Positions 18,734 through 27,020 of a DNA stretch of 64,000 nt are shown here, piece after piece. This stretch comes from JBBPYC01 sp038200275. GTDB taxonomy: Bacteria > Pseudomonadota > Gammaproteobacteria > Burkholderiales > Burkholderiaceae_C. The stretch covers positions 62,001-126,000 of the forward strand of contig JBBPYC010000048.1 of assembly GCA_038200275.1 (NCBI GenBank). Reading direction: 5' to 3'. Position numbers and translations under genes: made by a program. The notes beneath the pieces are model-generated. The model saw only the letters and a program-made list of their open reading frames with translations. It had not been told where the DNA came from and ran no database searches. Every line of letters starts with the position of its first letter. Position 1 is the stretch's first letter.

Positions 18734-19120
18734 ATGTACACCTCCTCGTCCGGCTTTTCTCCCGTCATCGCGGCGTTGTCCGTGCTGTTCGCGATTGCGT
18801 CTGGCCTGGCCAGTCTGTCGGCGCAAGCCCAGCAACCCGCTGCGACCGACGCGGTTGCGGCATCGCCGGACGGATCGGACGCGGTGCAGAGCAAACCCGA
18901 GAAAAAGATCGAACGCATTCGCATTGAAGACGACGGCACGCGCATTGACGAATTGCGCTACGGCGGCGAGACGCAAAGCATCAAGGTGCAGCCCAAATTC
19001 GGTGCGCCCGAGTATCAGGTGGTACCGCGCGATGCCGCCCGCCAACGGCTCGAGGTGGGCCGTGACAACAGCGGCGTCGGGACCAGCGGTCAGCGCGTCT
19101 GGAACGTGTTCGGCTTCTGA
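18734..19120 (+). CDS. DUF2782 family secreted protein
   Basis: A 128-residue protein with a signal peptide (about 1-34, ending LSAQAQ), an acidic linker and the DUF2782 core: KIERIRIEDDGTRIDELRYG then TQSIKVQPKFGAPEYQVVP. Such proteins commonly sit between polA and thrB in Burkholderiales, as here. Function is unknown. It starts 55 bases from polA in the opposite direction and ends 67 bases before thrB. Confidence 0.85.
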   Translation: MYTSSSGFSPVIAALSVLFAIASGLASLSAQAQQPAATDAVAASPDGSDAVQSKPEKKIERIRIEDDGTRIDELRYGGETQSIKVQPKFGAPEYQVVPRDAARQRLEVGRDNSGVGTSGQRVWNVFGF

Positions 19121-19187
19121 CGCGGCTTCTCGAAATCGACTTTTACGCCCGCACAATCAAATCCGGTCAGGTAAGGACAACGACACT

Positions 19188-20156
19188 GTGGCGGTCTACA
19201 CCGAGGTTTCTGCGGCCGATGCGCGCGGGCTGCTGCAGACGCTCGCGCTGGGCGAATTGCGCGACTTGCGCGGCATCCAGGGCGGCATCGAAAACACCAA
19301 CTACTTCTTGACGACCACGCGCGGTGAATACGTACTGACATTGTTTGAGCGGTTGACCGATGCGCAGTTGCCGTTCTACCTTCACTTGATGCAGCACCTC
19401 GCGCGACGCGATATTCCCGCGCCTGAACCAGTCGCCGCACACGATGGCCGGCTGCTGCACACGTTGAGCGGCAAGCCCGCGTGCGTGGTGAACCGGCTCG
19501 ACGGCGCAAGCGATCTGGCACCGACTGCCGCACATTGCGAAGCAGTCGGCGAACTGCTGGCTCGCATGCATCTGGCCGCCCGGGATTTTTCCATGCGACA
19601 GCCCAACCTGCGCGGTCTCGAATGGTGGAACCGCACCGTGCCCGTGGTGTTGCCATTTCTTACGCCAGCCCAGGCGCAGTTGCTGCGCGACGAATTGGCG
19701 TGGCAGAACCAGATCGCTGCAACCGATGAACATGCCGATCTGCCACGCGGCCCGGTGCATGCCGACCTGTTTCGGGACAACGTGCTGTTCACCGATGGAC
19801 GACTCACCGGCGTGTTTGACTTCTATTTCGCTGGCGTGGACAACTGGCTGTTCGACCTCGCCGTGTGCATGAATGACTGGGCGGTTGACTTGCCGACCGG
19901 TCTACCCGACCACGAGCGCGCCGAGCGGCTGCTTGCGGCTTATCAGTCGGTTCGACCGCTTGAGGCTTGCGAATCCAGACTGCTGGGCTCGATGCTGAGG
20001 GCCGCTGCGCTGCGTTTCTGGGTGTCCCGGCTTTGGGACCTGCACCTGCCGCGGGAGGCGGCGATCCTGGTCCCGCACGATCCCGCCCACTTTGAACGCG
20101 TGTTGCGCGCGCGTGTCGCGACGGCGCCCGATGGCCGATTGAGTGCACGCGCGTGA
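19188..20156 (+). CDS. thrB: Homoserine kinase
   Basis: Phosphorylates homoserine in threonine synthesis. The GTG at 19188 has AAGGA about 10 bases upstream and gives 322 residues beginning VAVYTEVS. It is the choline-kinase-like ThrB type common in Proteobacteria, not the GHMP-kinase type: GIENTNYFL near residue 37, the catalytic VHADLFRDNVLF near 190 and FDFYFAG near 210. The stop overlaps the start of the following membrane protein gene (GTGA). Confidence 0.92.
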   Translation: MAVYTEVSAADARGLLQTLALGELRDLRGIQGGIENTNYFLTTTRGEYVLTLFERLTDAQLPFYLHLMQHLARRDIPAPEPVAAHDGRLLHTLSGKPACVVNRLDGASDLAPTAAHCEAVGELLARMHLAARDFSMRQPNLRGLEWWNRTVPVVLPFLTPAQAQLLRDELAWQNQIAATDEHADLPRGPVHADLFRDNVLFTDGRLTGVFDFYFAGVDNWLFDLAVCMNDWAVDLPTGLPDHERAERLLAAYQSVRPLEACESRLLGSMLRAAALRFWVSRLWDLHLPREAAILVPHDPAHFERVLRARVATAPDGRLSARA

Positions 20157-20965
20157 AGCTGAAGATCGTACCGGCGGGTACCGGCGTCACCTGGGTGCGG
20201 CTGGGCATCAAGACATTCTTTGCGCAGCCGCTAGCACTCAGCGGGCTGTTTTTTCTGTTCATGGCAGCGATCTCACTGGTCAGCCTGGTGCCGTTCGTTG
20301 GCCCCGCCTTGTCGCTCGCGTTGCTGCCGGCGGCCACGCTCGGTCTGATGGCTGCGACTCGGGAAGCCGCGCGTGGCAAGTTTCCGATGCCGGCGATCTT
20401 GGTTACCGCATTCCGGGCCGGGCGCGATCAGATGCGCGCGATGTGGATTCTGGGTGCGCTCTATGCGCTTGGCTTTCTGATCGTGATGGGGCTGTCGGCG
20501 TTGGTCGACGGCGGTGAATTCGCGCGGTTGTACTTGGTCGGTGGGACGATCTCACGAGAAACGGCGCAACAGCCGGCTTTTCAGGCGGCCATGCTGGTCG
20601 TGGTGGGCCTCTATGCGCCGCTGTCACTGCTGTTTTGGCACGCACCGGCGTTGGTGCACTGGAATCAGGTGCCGGTCTTGAAGAGCCTGTTTTTCAGCAT
20701 CGTTGCGTGCTTCCGCAATTTCCTTGCGTTCACGGTCTATGGGTTGGCCTGGAGCGCGGTGTTCATCGGTGCCGGGCTCGTGGTCAGCTTGCTCGGTGCC
20801 GCGTTGGGCGGCCCTGCGCTTGCCGCGCTACTCGTGGTGCCCACCGCGCTGCTGATGGCTGCGATGTTCTTCACCTCGGTGTATTTCAGCTACATCGACA
20901 GCTTTGAAGAATCTGCTGATGACGAGCCGGGCCAGCTCGACGACAACAACGCACCGCCGAACTGA
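20153..20965 (+). CDS. BPSS1780-type multi-spanning membrane protein
   Basis: A 270-residue protein started by a GTG that overlaps the thrB stop. It has about six hydrophobic helices (for example LSGLFFLFMAAISLVSLVPF and LGAALGGPALAALLVVPTAL) and an acidic, Asn-rich tail. It matches the conserved uncharacterised betaproteobacterial membrane family named after BPSS1780. There is no recognisable transport or catalytic motif. Translational coupling with thrB is seen; a functional link is not shown. Confidence 0.75.
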   Translation: MKLKIVPAGTGVTWVRLGIKTFFAQPLALSGLFFLFMAAISLVSLVPFVGPALSLALLPAATLGLMAATREAARGKFPMPAILVTAFRAGRDQMRAMWILGALYALGFLIVMGLSALVDGGEFARLYLVGGTISRETAQQPAFQAAMLVVVGLYAPLSLLFWHAPALVHWNQVPVLKSLFFSIVACFRNFLAFTVYGLAWSAVFIGAGLVVSLLGAALGGPALAALLVVPTALLMAAMFFTSVYFSYIDSFEESADDEPGQLDDNNAPPN

Positions 20966-21016
20966 TCAAGAGCGCCTGCTTGGTGCAGACCGCCGGGGCC
21001 GAGATGCCCTGACTCA

Positions 21017-22213
21017 TCAGGCGCGTTGCGGCAAATAGCGCACCGCGAGCACACCGTCGATCGCACGCAGGCGCTCCAGCACCGTGCCCGGCACCGAGCT
21101 GTCCACATCGACCAGCGTGTAGGCCATATCCCCGCGCGACTTGTTCACCATGGTGTGGATGTTCAGTCCCGCATCGGCCATCGCAGTCGATATCTGACCC
21201 AGCATGTTCGGCACATTTGAATTCGCAATTGCCACGCGATAAGCCGATTCGCGCGCCAAAGACACTTCCGGAAAATTCACCGCATTCGCGACGTTGCCGT
21301 GCTCGAGGTAGTCGACGAGTTGGTCGGCAACCATCACGGCGCAGTTTTCTTCTGCTTCTGCTGTGGATGCACCAAGGTGCGGCAGCGCAATGGCGTTTGG
21401 CGAGCCCTGCAGCGCGGCCGATGGAAAGTCGCATACGTAGTGACCCAGTTGCCCGGAATCCAGCGCAGCGCGCACAGCCGCTGCATCCACCACGCCTTCG
21501 CGTGCGAAGTTCAGTAGCACTGCCTGCGGTTTCATCCGGCTCAAATTGTCGGCGTTCACCAAGTGACGGGTCGCGTCCAGCAGCGGGACATGCAAGGTGA
21601 CGAAGTCGCTTGCGCTCAGCACGTCGGCGACGCTGGCAGCACGCCGTACTTGCGAAGGCAGACTCCAGGCGGCGTCGACCGTGATCTCCGGATCAAAACC
21701 GCGCACGCGCATGCCGAGCTTGATTGCGGCATCGGCCACCAGACAGCCGATCTTGCCGAGGCCGATGACGCCGAGCGTCTGGCCGGACAGCTCATAGCCC
21801 GCAAAGCGCTTCTTGCCGTCTTCCACCGTGCGTTCCAAATCTGGCGCGGCGACGTCGAGTGCAGCGACAAATGCAAGCGCATCGGGAAGCCGACGCGCTG
21901 CCAGCAGCATGCCGGCCAAAACCAGCTCTTTCACCGCATTGGCGTTCGCACCGGGCGCGTTGAACACCGGCACGCCCCGCGCGCTCATCGCGGCAACGGG
22001 AATGTTGTTGGTGCCGGCGCCAGCACGTGCAATCGCCTGCACCGAGTCCGGGATCGTGCGCTCGTGCAGATCGGCCGATCGCAGCAGCAGCGCTTGTGGC
22101 CGCTCAAACGTGTTGCCGGCTGCATAGCGATCGGCGCTCAGTCGCGCCAGCCCAGCCGGCGCGATCTGGTTTAGCACCAACACTTCGAAGTGATCGCTCG
22201 CTTGCTCAGCCAC
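21017..22213 (-). CDS. serA: D-3-phosphoglycerate dehydrogenase
   Basis: First step of serine synthesis from 3-phosphoglycerate. 398 residues: a D-2-hydroxyacid dehydrogenase fold with VIGLGKIG (near 149), the substrate Arg in NFAREGVVD (near 235), the catalytic His in LPHLGAST (near 285), and a C-terminal ACT-like domain (about 325-398) that normally senses serine. The start overlaps the end of serC by 8 bases. In a methylotroph serine synthesis may also feed the serine cycle, but no serine-cycle gene is in this window. Confidence 0.93.
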   Translation of the reverse strand: MAEQASDHFEVLVLNQIAPAGLARLSADRYAAGNTFERPQALLLRSADLHERTIPDSVQAIARAGAGTNNIPVAAMSARGVPVFNAPGANANAVKELVLAGMLLAARRLPDALAFVAALDVAAPDLERTVEDGKKRFAGYELSGQTLGVIGLGKIGCLVADAAIKLGMRVRGFDPEITVDAAWSLPSQVRRAASVADVLSASDFVTLHVPLLDATRHLVNADNLSRMKPQAVLLNFAREGVVDAAAVRAALDSGQLGHYVCDFPSAALQGSPNAIALPHLGASTAEAEENCAVMVADQLVDYLEHGNVANAVNFPEVSLARESAYRVAIANSNVPNMLGQISTAMADAGLNIHTMVNKSRGDMAYTLVDVDSSVPGTVLERLRAIDGVLAVRYLPQRA

Positions 22214-23288
22214 GGGTGGCCTCGAACTCCTGCATGTAGGCCACCAGCGCCTGCACGCCCTCGATCGGCATCGCGTTGTAGATCGATGCGCGCATGCCGC
22301 CGACCGAGCGGTGGCCTTTCAGTTGCACCATGCCGCGCTGTTGCGCGCCTTTCAGGAACGCTTCGTCCAGATTGCTGTCGGCCAGTGTGAATGGCACGTT
22401 CATGATGGATCGGTCATCCCGCGCCACTGGATTGGCATAGAACGATGAGCCGTCGAGATAGTCGTACAACACCGCAGCCTTGGCCTTGTTCAACTTTTCG
22501 ACGACGTCCAGCCCGCCAAGCGATTTCAGATGCTTGAACACGAGCCCCGCGATGTAGATCGCAAACGTCGGCGGCGTGTTGAACATCGAATCGTTTTCGG
22601 CTTGTTGCCTGTAGTCGAACGCAGACGGAGTGATCGGCAACGCCTGGCCGATCAGGTCGTCGCGCACGATCACGATCGTCAGACCCGAAGGCCCCATGTT
22701 CTTTTGCGCACCCGCGTAAATCGCACCGTACCGGCTTACGTCGAGCGGGCGCGACAGGATGTTGGACGACATGTCGGCCACCAACGGCACGTCGCCGGTT
22801 TGCGGCGTCCAGTGATATTCGACGCCGCCGATCGTTTCATTCGAGCAGATGTGCACGTACGCGGCATCACGGTCTAGCCGCCATTCAGACTGCTTGGGGA
22901 TGCTCATGAAACGGCTGGACTCGCCGCTTGCGGCGACGTTCACCTTGGCGTACTTCTTTGCTTCCTTGATCGATTTTTTCGACCAATCACCGGTGTCCAC
23001 GTAATCGGCGCTCGCATGCCCGCGCAGCAAGTTCATCGGCAGGATGGCGTTTTCGCCGATCGCCCCGCCCTGCATGAACAGCACTTTGTAGTTGGCTGGC
23101 ACATGCAGCAATTCGCGCAGCAGGCTCTCGGCTTCCGCATGGATGCCGATGAACTCTTTCCCGCGGTGGCTCATCTCCATGACCGACATGCCACAGCCGT
23201 GCCAGTCGAGCATTTCGTCGGCGGCCTGGCGCAATACGCTTTCTGGCAAAACTGCAGGACCGGGGCTGAAATTGAAGACACGCGTCAT
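22206..23288 (-). CDS. serC: Phosphoserine aminotransferase
   Basis: Converts 3-phosphohydroxypyruvate to phosphoserine with PLP. The ATG at 23288 gives 360 residues, normal length, beginning with the family's FNFSPGPAVLPE. The PLP-binding lysine is in AGAQKNMGPSG (near 198) and GGMRASIYNA lies near the end. serC and serA are coupled by an 8-base overlap, giving two consecutive steps from one mRNA. Confidence 0.95.
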   Translation of the reverse strand: MTRVFNFSPGPAVLPESVLRQAADEMLDWHGCGMSVMEMSHRGKEFIGIHAEAESLLRELLHVPANYKVLFMQGGAIGENAILPMNLLRGHASADYVDTGDWSKKSIKEAKKYAKVNVAASGESSRFMSIPKQSEWRLDRDAAYVHICSNETIGGVEYHWTPQTGDVPLVADMSSNILSRPLDVSRYGAIYAGAQKNMGPSGLTIVIVRDDLIGQALPITPSAFDYRQQAENDSMFNTPPTFAIYIAGLVFKHLKSLGGLDVVEKLNKAKAAVLYDYLDGSSFYANPVARDDRSIMNVPFTLADSNLDEAFLKGAQQRGMVQLKGHRSVGGMRASIYNAMPIEGVQALVAYMQEFEATRG

Positions 23289-23491
23289 AAAGTTAGGACG
23301 GCAGAAATCGCCGTCGAAAAGAGGTTGATGAAGGGGCGGACTCTCGGACAGAAGCAAATCAATTTGGCATTGCTGCGGGATGCCCCTTGTAGGAACGTGC
23401 TGACCCCGCCTTGATCAAATTGCCCGATTGTGCAACCCACTACAGCAGTCTAAGGTGAACACCTTGATAACTGCAAAGCAAGGAGCACTGC

Positions 23492-23704
23492 ATGAACGAC
23501 GACAAGATCGAAGGCAACTGGAAACAGTTCAAAGGCAAGATGAAAGAGCAGTGGGGCAAGCTGACCGACGACGACTTCAATGTCGCCGATGGTAAGCGCG
23601 ACCAACTGTCAGGCAAGATCCAGGAACGCTACGGCATCGCCCAAGATGAAGCCGAAAAGCAGATCGACGACTGGCACGGCCGCAACTCGGACTACCGCTG
23701 GTAA
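23492..23704 (+). CDS. CsbD-family small stress protein
   Basis: A 70-residue, very polar protein with the CsbD pattern: KIEGNWKQFKGKMKEQWG, then a second helix with GKRDQLSGKIQERYG and a final DEAEKQIDDW. AGGAG lies 7 bases before the ATG, and a strong terminator follows 25 bases after the stop, so it is a single-gene unit. CsbD-like proteins (YjbJ in E. coli) are abundant under general stress; their molecular role is unknown. Confidence 0.9.
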   Translation: MNDDKIEGNWKQFKGKMKEQWGKLTDDDFNVADGKRDQLSGKIQERYGIAQDEAEKQIDDWHGRNSDYRW

Positions 23705-23728
23705 TCGGCAGCACTGCTGGTCAGTCAA

Positions 23729-23753
23729 ACGGGGAGCTTCGGCTCCCCGTTTT
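23729..23753 (+). terminator. Rho-independent terminator of the csbD-like gene
   Basis: A 9-base-pair GC-rich stem with a TTCG tetraloop (23729-23737 and 23742-23750), followed by a run of T. It lies between the convergent csbD-like and CorC-like genes and could serve both. Confidence 0.85.
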
Positions 23754-23768
23754 CAATTGCAGCGCGCT

Positions 23769-25091
23769 TCAGGCGGCCATTACTTCGTGCAGATCGCCCG
23801 CGAGTGGTTGCGCCAGCACCTTGTCGATGCGCTTGCCTTCGAGTTCGACCACCTCGAAGTTCCAGCCCGCACATTCGATCTGCTCGCCCACTGCGGGCAA
23901 ATTCCCCGTCACCGACATCAGCAGACCAGCCACGGTGTTGTAGCGACCTCGGTCGTCGTCAGGCAACTCCTTGATCTGCAGCCGATTCTTCAGTTCACCC
24001 ACAGGCATCAGGCCGTCGAGCAGCCAGTTGCCGTCGTCACGCAAAGTGGCCCAGGCTTCCAGCCGAGTGTCCGGATGCAGTTCGCCGGTGATGGCCTCGA
24101 GCAGGTCGCGCGGCGTCATCAGCCCTTGCACGACACCGTATTCGTCGACCACAAACACCATGCGGCCTGCCTTGATGCGGAACTGCTCGAGCACTTCCAT
24201 CCCACTCAGGGTCTCTGGTATGAACGAAGCCGGCAGCGCATGACTACCGAGCAAACTGCTCTCGTCCATCTGACCCAGATGCAGCAGCTGCGCCACGCTG
24301 ATCACGCCAACCACATCGTCAAGCGAGCCGCGGCAAACCGGAAACCATGAGTGCGCACCGCCTTGTGCAAGTGCGCCGACTTGAAGCAGTGCTTGTTTGA
24401 CGGTGATGCGCGCATCGAACCAGCGCACATCGCCGCGCGGGACCATCAGCGAGGACAACGGACGATCATCGAGCCGGAACACGTTCTCGACCATTTGGTG
24501 TTCGTGCGCTTCGATAACGCCTGCATCACGCCCTTCGGCCAGACTGGCCGCGATTTCCTCTTCAGTAACGGTGTGGCCGGCAGCATTGTTGTCGATGCGC
24601 AGCAGTTTGAGCATGCCCTGCGTGCTCAATGTGAGCAGCCGCACGAAGGGCTTCGCAATTCGTGCAACCCAAGTCATCGGCCGTGCAACCCAACGCGCCA
24701 CGACTTCGGGATACAACTGACCGATGCGCTTGGGCACCAGTTCACCCAGCACGATCGTGATGAACGTGATCGCTGTCACCACCAGCGCCGTGGCGCTGAT
24801 CTCAGCCGCGCCGAGTGGCACCCCCCAGCCGATCAGCACTTGCGCCAGATCCCCGCTGAACGCAGCTTCGCCGATGATGCCGTTCAACATGCCGATCGAC
24901 GTAATGCCGACCTGCACCGAAGACAGAAACTGGGTGGGATCCTCAAGCAACTTGAGCGCCGCGCGAGCGCCTTGGTCGCCGTTGTCGGCCAGCGCCGCGA
25001 GACGGATTTTGCGGCTCGACGCCAGCGCCAACTCCGACATGGCGAACACGCCGTTGAGTAACGTCAACAGCGCGATCAGCAGAAAATTCAT
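23769..25091 (-). CDS. CNNM/CorC (HlyC-type) membrane protein with CBS domains
   Basis: 440 residues in the usual three parts. The N-terminal CNNM/DUF21 membrane domain covers about 1-190, with several helices and the FITIVLGELVPKRIG motif near 115. A pair of CBS domains covers about 205-335 (MVPRGDV and VVDEYGVVQGLMTPRDLLEA). The C-terminal CorC/HlyC domain covers about 350-430 (YNTVAGLLMSVTGNLPAVG). Members are linked to Mg2+/Co2+ efflux or magnesium balance, controlled by nucleotide binding in the CBS pair; older 'hemolysin' labels are not informative. It is divergent from apaH with only 24 bases between the starts. Confidence 0.9.
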   Translation of the reverse strand: MNFLLIALLTLLNGVFAMSELALASSRKIRLAALADNGDQGARAALKLLEDPTQFLSSVQVGITSIGMLNGIIGEAAFSGDLAQVLIGWGVPLGAAEISATALVVTAITFITIVLGELVPKRIGQLYPEVVARWVARPMTWVARIAKPFVRLLTLSTQGMLKLLRIDNNAAGHTVTEEEIAASLAEGRDAGVIEAHEHQMVENVFRLDDRPLSSLMVPRGDVRWFDARITVKQALLQVGALAQGGAHSWFPVCRGSLDDVVGVISVAQLLHLGQMDESSLLGSHALPASFIPETLSGMEVLEQFRIKAGRMVFVVDEYGVVQGLMTPRDLLEAITGELHPDTRLEAWATLRDDGNWLLDGLMPVGELKNRLQIKELPDDDRGRYNTVAGLLMSVTGNLPAVGEQIECAGWNFEVVELEGKRIDKVLAQPLAGDLHEVMAA

Positions 25092-25115
25092 GAATCAGCG
25101 AACAGGATCAGAGAA

Positions 25116-25949
25116 ATGGCACTTTACTTGATCGGCGATTTGCAAGGCTGCGACCGCGTTTTTGCGCAGCTGCTCGACAAGATTGATTTCTCACCCAGCC
25201 GGGACACGCTCTATCTGTTGGGCGATCTGGTCAATCGCGGTCCTGAGTCACTGCAACTGTTGCGTCGCGTAATCGCTTACGGCGCATCGGCACGCTGCTT
25301 GCTTGGCAATCACGACTTGCACCTGTTGGGTGTCGCTTACGGTGCCCGCTCGCTGAGCGCGGGTGACACCTTGCAGCCGGTGTTACAGGCGCCGGACCAC
25401 ACAAGCATCATCGACTGGCTGCGCCGTCAACCGCTGGCCATTCATGAGCATGGCTGGCTGATGGTTCATGCGGGCGTGCTGCCGCAGTGGACGTTGCAAC
25501 AGACACTTGCGTTCGCGGCCGAGGTTGAAACAGCACTGCGCGCTGCGTCTGCAGGCGAGTTCTTACGAACGATTTCCGGCAACCAGCCAACCCGGTGGCA
25601 CGACGATCTGCAGGGCGCAGATCGACTTCGCGTGGCCCTGAACGGACTGACGCGTCTGCGTTTTTGCACTGCCGAGGGCATCATGGAGTTCAAGCACCAC
25701 GACGATGCTGCCAGCGCACCGCCCGGCTATGCGGCGTGGTACGACGTGCCCGAACGCCAGAGCGCTGGGACACGCATTGCGTTTGGGCACTGGTCGCGGC
25801 AAGGGCTGGTTGATCGGCCAAATCTGGCTGGACTCGATACCGGCTGTGTCTGGGGCGGTGCGCTGACTGCCATGCACATCGACCATTCCGGCGACCACCG
25901 CGGATTCATTCAGGTTGCTGGCGAGCCGTCAAGCTCCCTTGAACGTTAA
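25116..25949 (+). CDS. apaH: Symmetrical diadenosine tetraphosphatase
   Basis: Splits Ap4A to two ADP; controls alarmone and RNA-cap-like dinucleotide levels. 277 residues, the usual length, with the metallophosphatase motifs YLIGDLQGC (about 4-12), LGDLVNRGPESL (about 33-44) and GNHDLHLLG (about 64-72), and later VHAGVLPQW and GHWSRQGL. A short purine-rich GAGAA precedes the ATG. Confidence 0.95.
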   Translation: MALYLIGDLQGCDRVFAQLLDKIDFSPSRDTLYLLGDLVNRGPESLQLLRRVIAYGASARCLLGNHDLHLLGVAYGARSLSAGDTLQPVLQAPDHTSIIDWLRRQPLAIHEHGWLMVHAGVLPQWTLQQTLAFAAEVETALRAASAGEFLRTISGNQPTRWHDDLQGADRLRVALNGLTRLRFCTAEGIMEFKHHDDAASAPPGYAAWYDVPERQSAGTRIAFGHWSRQGLVDRPNLAGLDTGCVWGGALTAMHIDHSGDHRGFIQVAGEPSSSLER

Positions 25950-26018
25950 GCGCAGATCCGCTTCCAGCGCACCGGACTTGTTGTGTCACGGACTCAAGGT
26001 TGCGGTCGAGCAGCGTGT

Positions 26019-26390
26019 TTATCGTCCCGCACCGCCCCCGCCCCCGCCCCCGCCGCCCGCACCACCGCCGGCTCCTGCACCCGCACCACCACCGGCAGCG
26101 GCGCCGCCGGCCCCGCCTGCATTGCCCCCTGCGGCGGCATTCCCGGCCGACCCGGACGCGGCCGGACCGCCAGAACCGGAACCACCGCCGATGGCGGGAC
26201 CACGGCTTGTCCTGATGCCGCCCGGACCGGATTTGTAGACCCCGGCTTTGGTCTGATCGGCCTCCTTGCTGTCAGCGCTTCCAGCGGGCGCCGGATTCTG
26301 CGCAGTGGTGTCCTTGTCTTGCGCTTGGGCTGCCCCAGCAGCGGTCAAGAATGCAAGCATCAACCCAGTCGTCAATTGAACCCATTGCAT
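26019..26390 (-). CDS. Small secreted glycine/alanine-rich low-complexity protein
   Basis: 123 residues. The strand is chosen because this frame starts with a typical signal peptide (about 1-23, ending GAAQAQ) and has CGGAGA before the ATG. The opposite frame is only a proline-rich mirror of the same bases. Mature residues 24-60 are polar; residues 65-123 are almost entirely Gly and Ala, with a run of nine glycines near the end. No family is recognised. Such tails are flexible and could be surface or cell-wall linkers. A second secreted low-complexity protein lies 87 bases upstream in the same direction. Confidence 0.55.
   Translation of the reverse strand: MQWVQLTTGLMLAFLTAAGAAQAQDKDTTAQNPAPAGSADSKEADQTKAGVYKSGPGGIRTSRGPAIGGGSGSGGPAASGSAGNAAAGGNAGGAGGAAAGGGAGAGAGGGAGGGGGGGGGAGR
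26035..26052 (+). repeat. Tandem CCCCCG hexamer repeat
   Basis: Three exact copies of a six-base unit lie inside the stretch encoding the polyglycine tail of the small secreted protein. Each added or lost unit would change the protein by two glycines without a frameshift. Confidence 0.7.
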
Positions 26391-26477
26391 AAAGAAATCT
26401 CCGTTTGAAAATGAACGCTTCGCCGTTCGCCACCCGAGCGATGACCGCTTGGCCCTATAACCGCTGCAGCATGGTCT

Positions 26478-26903
26478 CTATCTGGCAGCCGGACTGACGC
26501 TGTTGGTTGAGCCCGGCACGGCCGTGGGCGCGCTGCTGCCCTGAGAACCAGTTGACGAATCCACTTTGCGGACGGTCTTGCCGTTGTTGGGAACCCGTTT
26601 CACCGATTTGCCGCTGCCACTCAACGACGCCTTCGCAGGCATGGTGCCGGACCCACTGACGGAAGTGGATCCCTTGCTGATGGTACTGGCGTTGCCACCA
26701 ATCGAGCCGGCTGCAGCCGCTGATCCAGTGTCTTTTCCGGAACCGGTCCCGGTGGTGCCGGTATTGCCAGCGATGTCACCGTGGCTTTTGGTGCCGACCA
26801 CAGGGGTGACACCCGATACTGTGGAATTCGCGGCCGTCTGTGCCAACACAGGCGTGGTGGTGGCCAAGGCCGCGACGGCAGCTGCAATGCAAAGTGTCTT
26901 CAT
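26478..26903 (-). CDS. Small secreted Ser/Thr/Gly-rich protein, unknown function
   Basis: 141 residues with a clean signal peptide (about 1-22, ending PVLAQ) and TAGGAC before the ATG. The mature protein is built of short Gly/Ser/Thr stretches (GNTGTTGTGSGKDTGS and similar), then a basic part SGKSVKRVPNNGKTVRKV near 100-115. It is predicted to be disordered and exported. No homologous family is recognised. It shares signal, composition bias and direction with the next gene, so the pair may be related in role. Confidence 0.6.
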   Translation of the reverse strand: MKTLCIAAAVAALATTTPVLAQTAANSTVSGVTPVVGTKSHGDIAGNTGTTGTGSGKDTGSAAAAGSIGGNASTISKGSTSVSGSGTMPAKASLSGSGKSVKRVPNNGKTVRKVDSSTGSQGSSAPTAVPGSTNSVSPAAR

Positions 26904-27020
26904 GTGATTCGTCCTACCAAATGTATTGGCGCAGGCACGGTCGCCTGATTCAGGCTGGCGCTATAGCAAGCACCATACCTAGAAATTTTGCTTTTAAAAC
27001 AGTTCAGCGCACGCAGTCGT

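Noticed and set aside
17149..18927. 592-codon plus-strand open frame opposite polA
   Set aside because: Mirror of polA coding sequence, and it would also run into the DUF2782 gene; no domain is recognisable.
25915..26238. Proline-rich plus-strand protein after apaH
   Set aside because: It is the mirror of the glycine-rich minus-strand gene, which alone has a signal peptide and a ribosome binding site.
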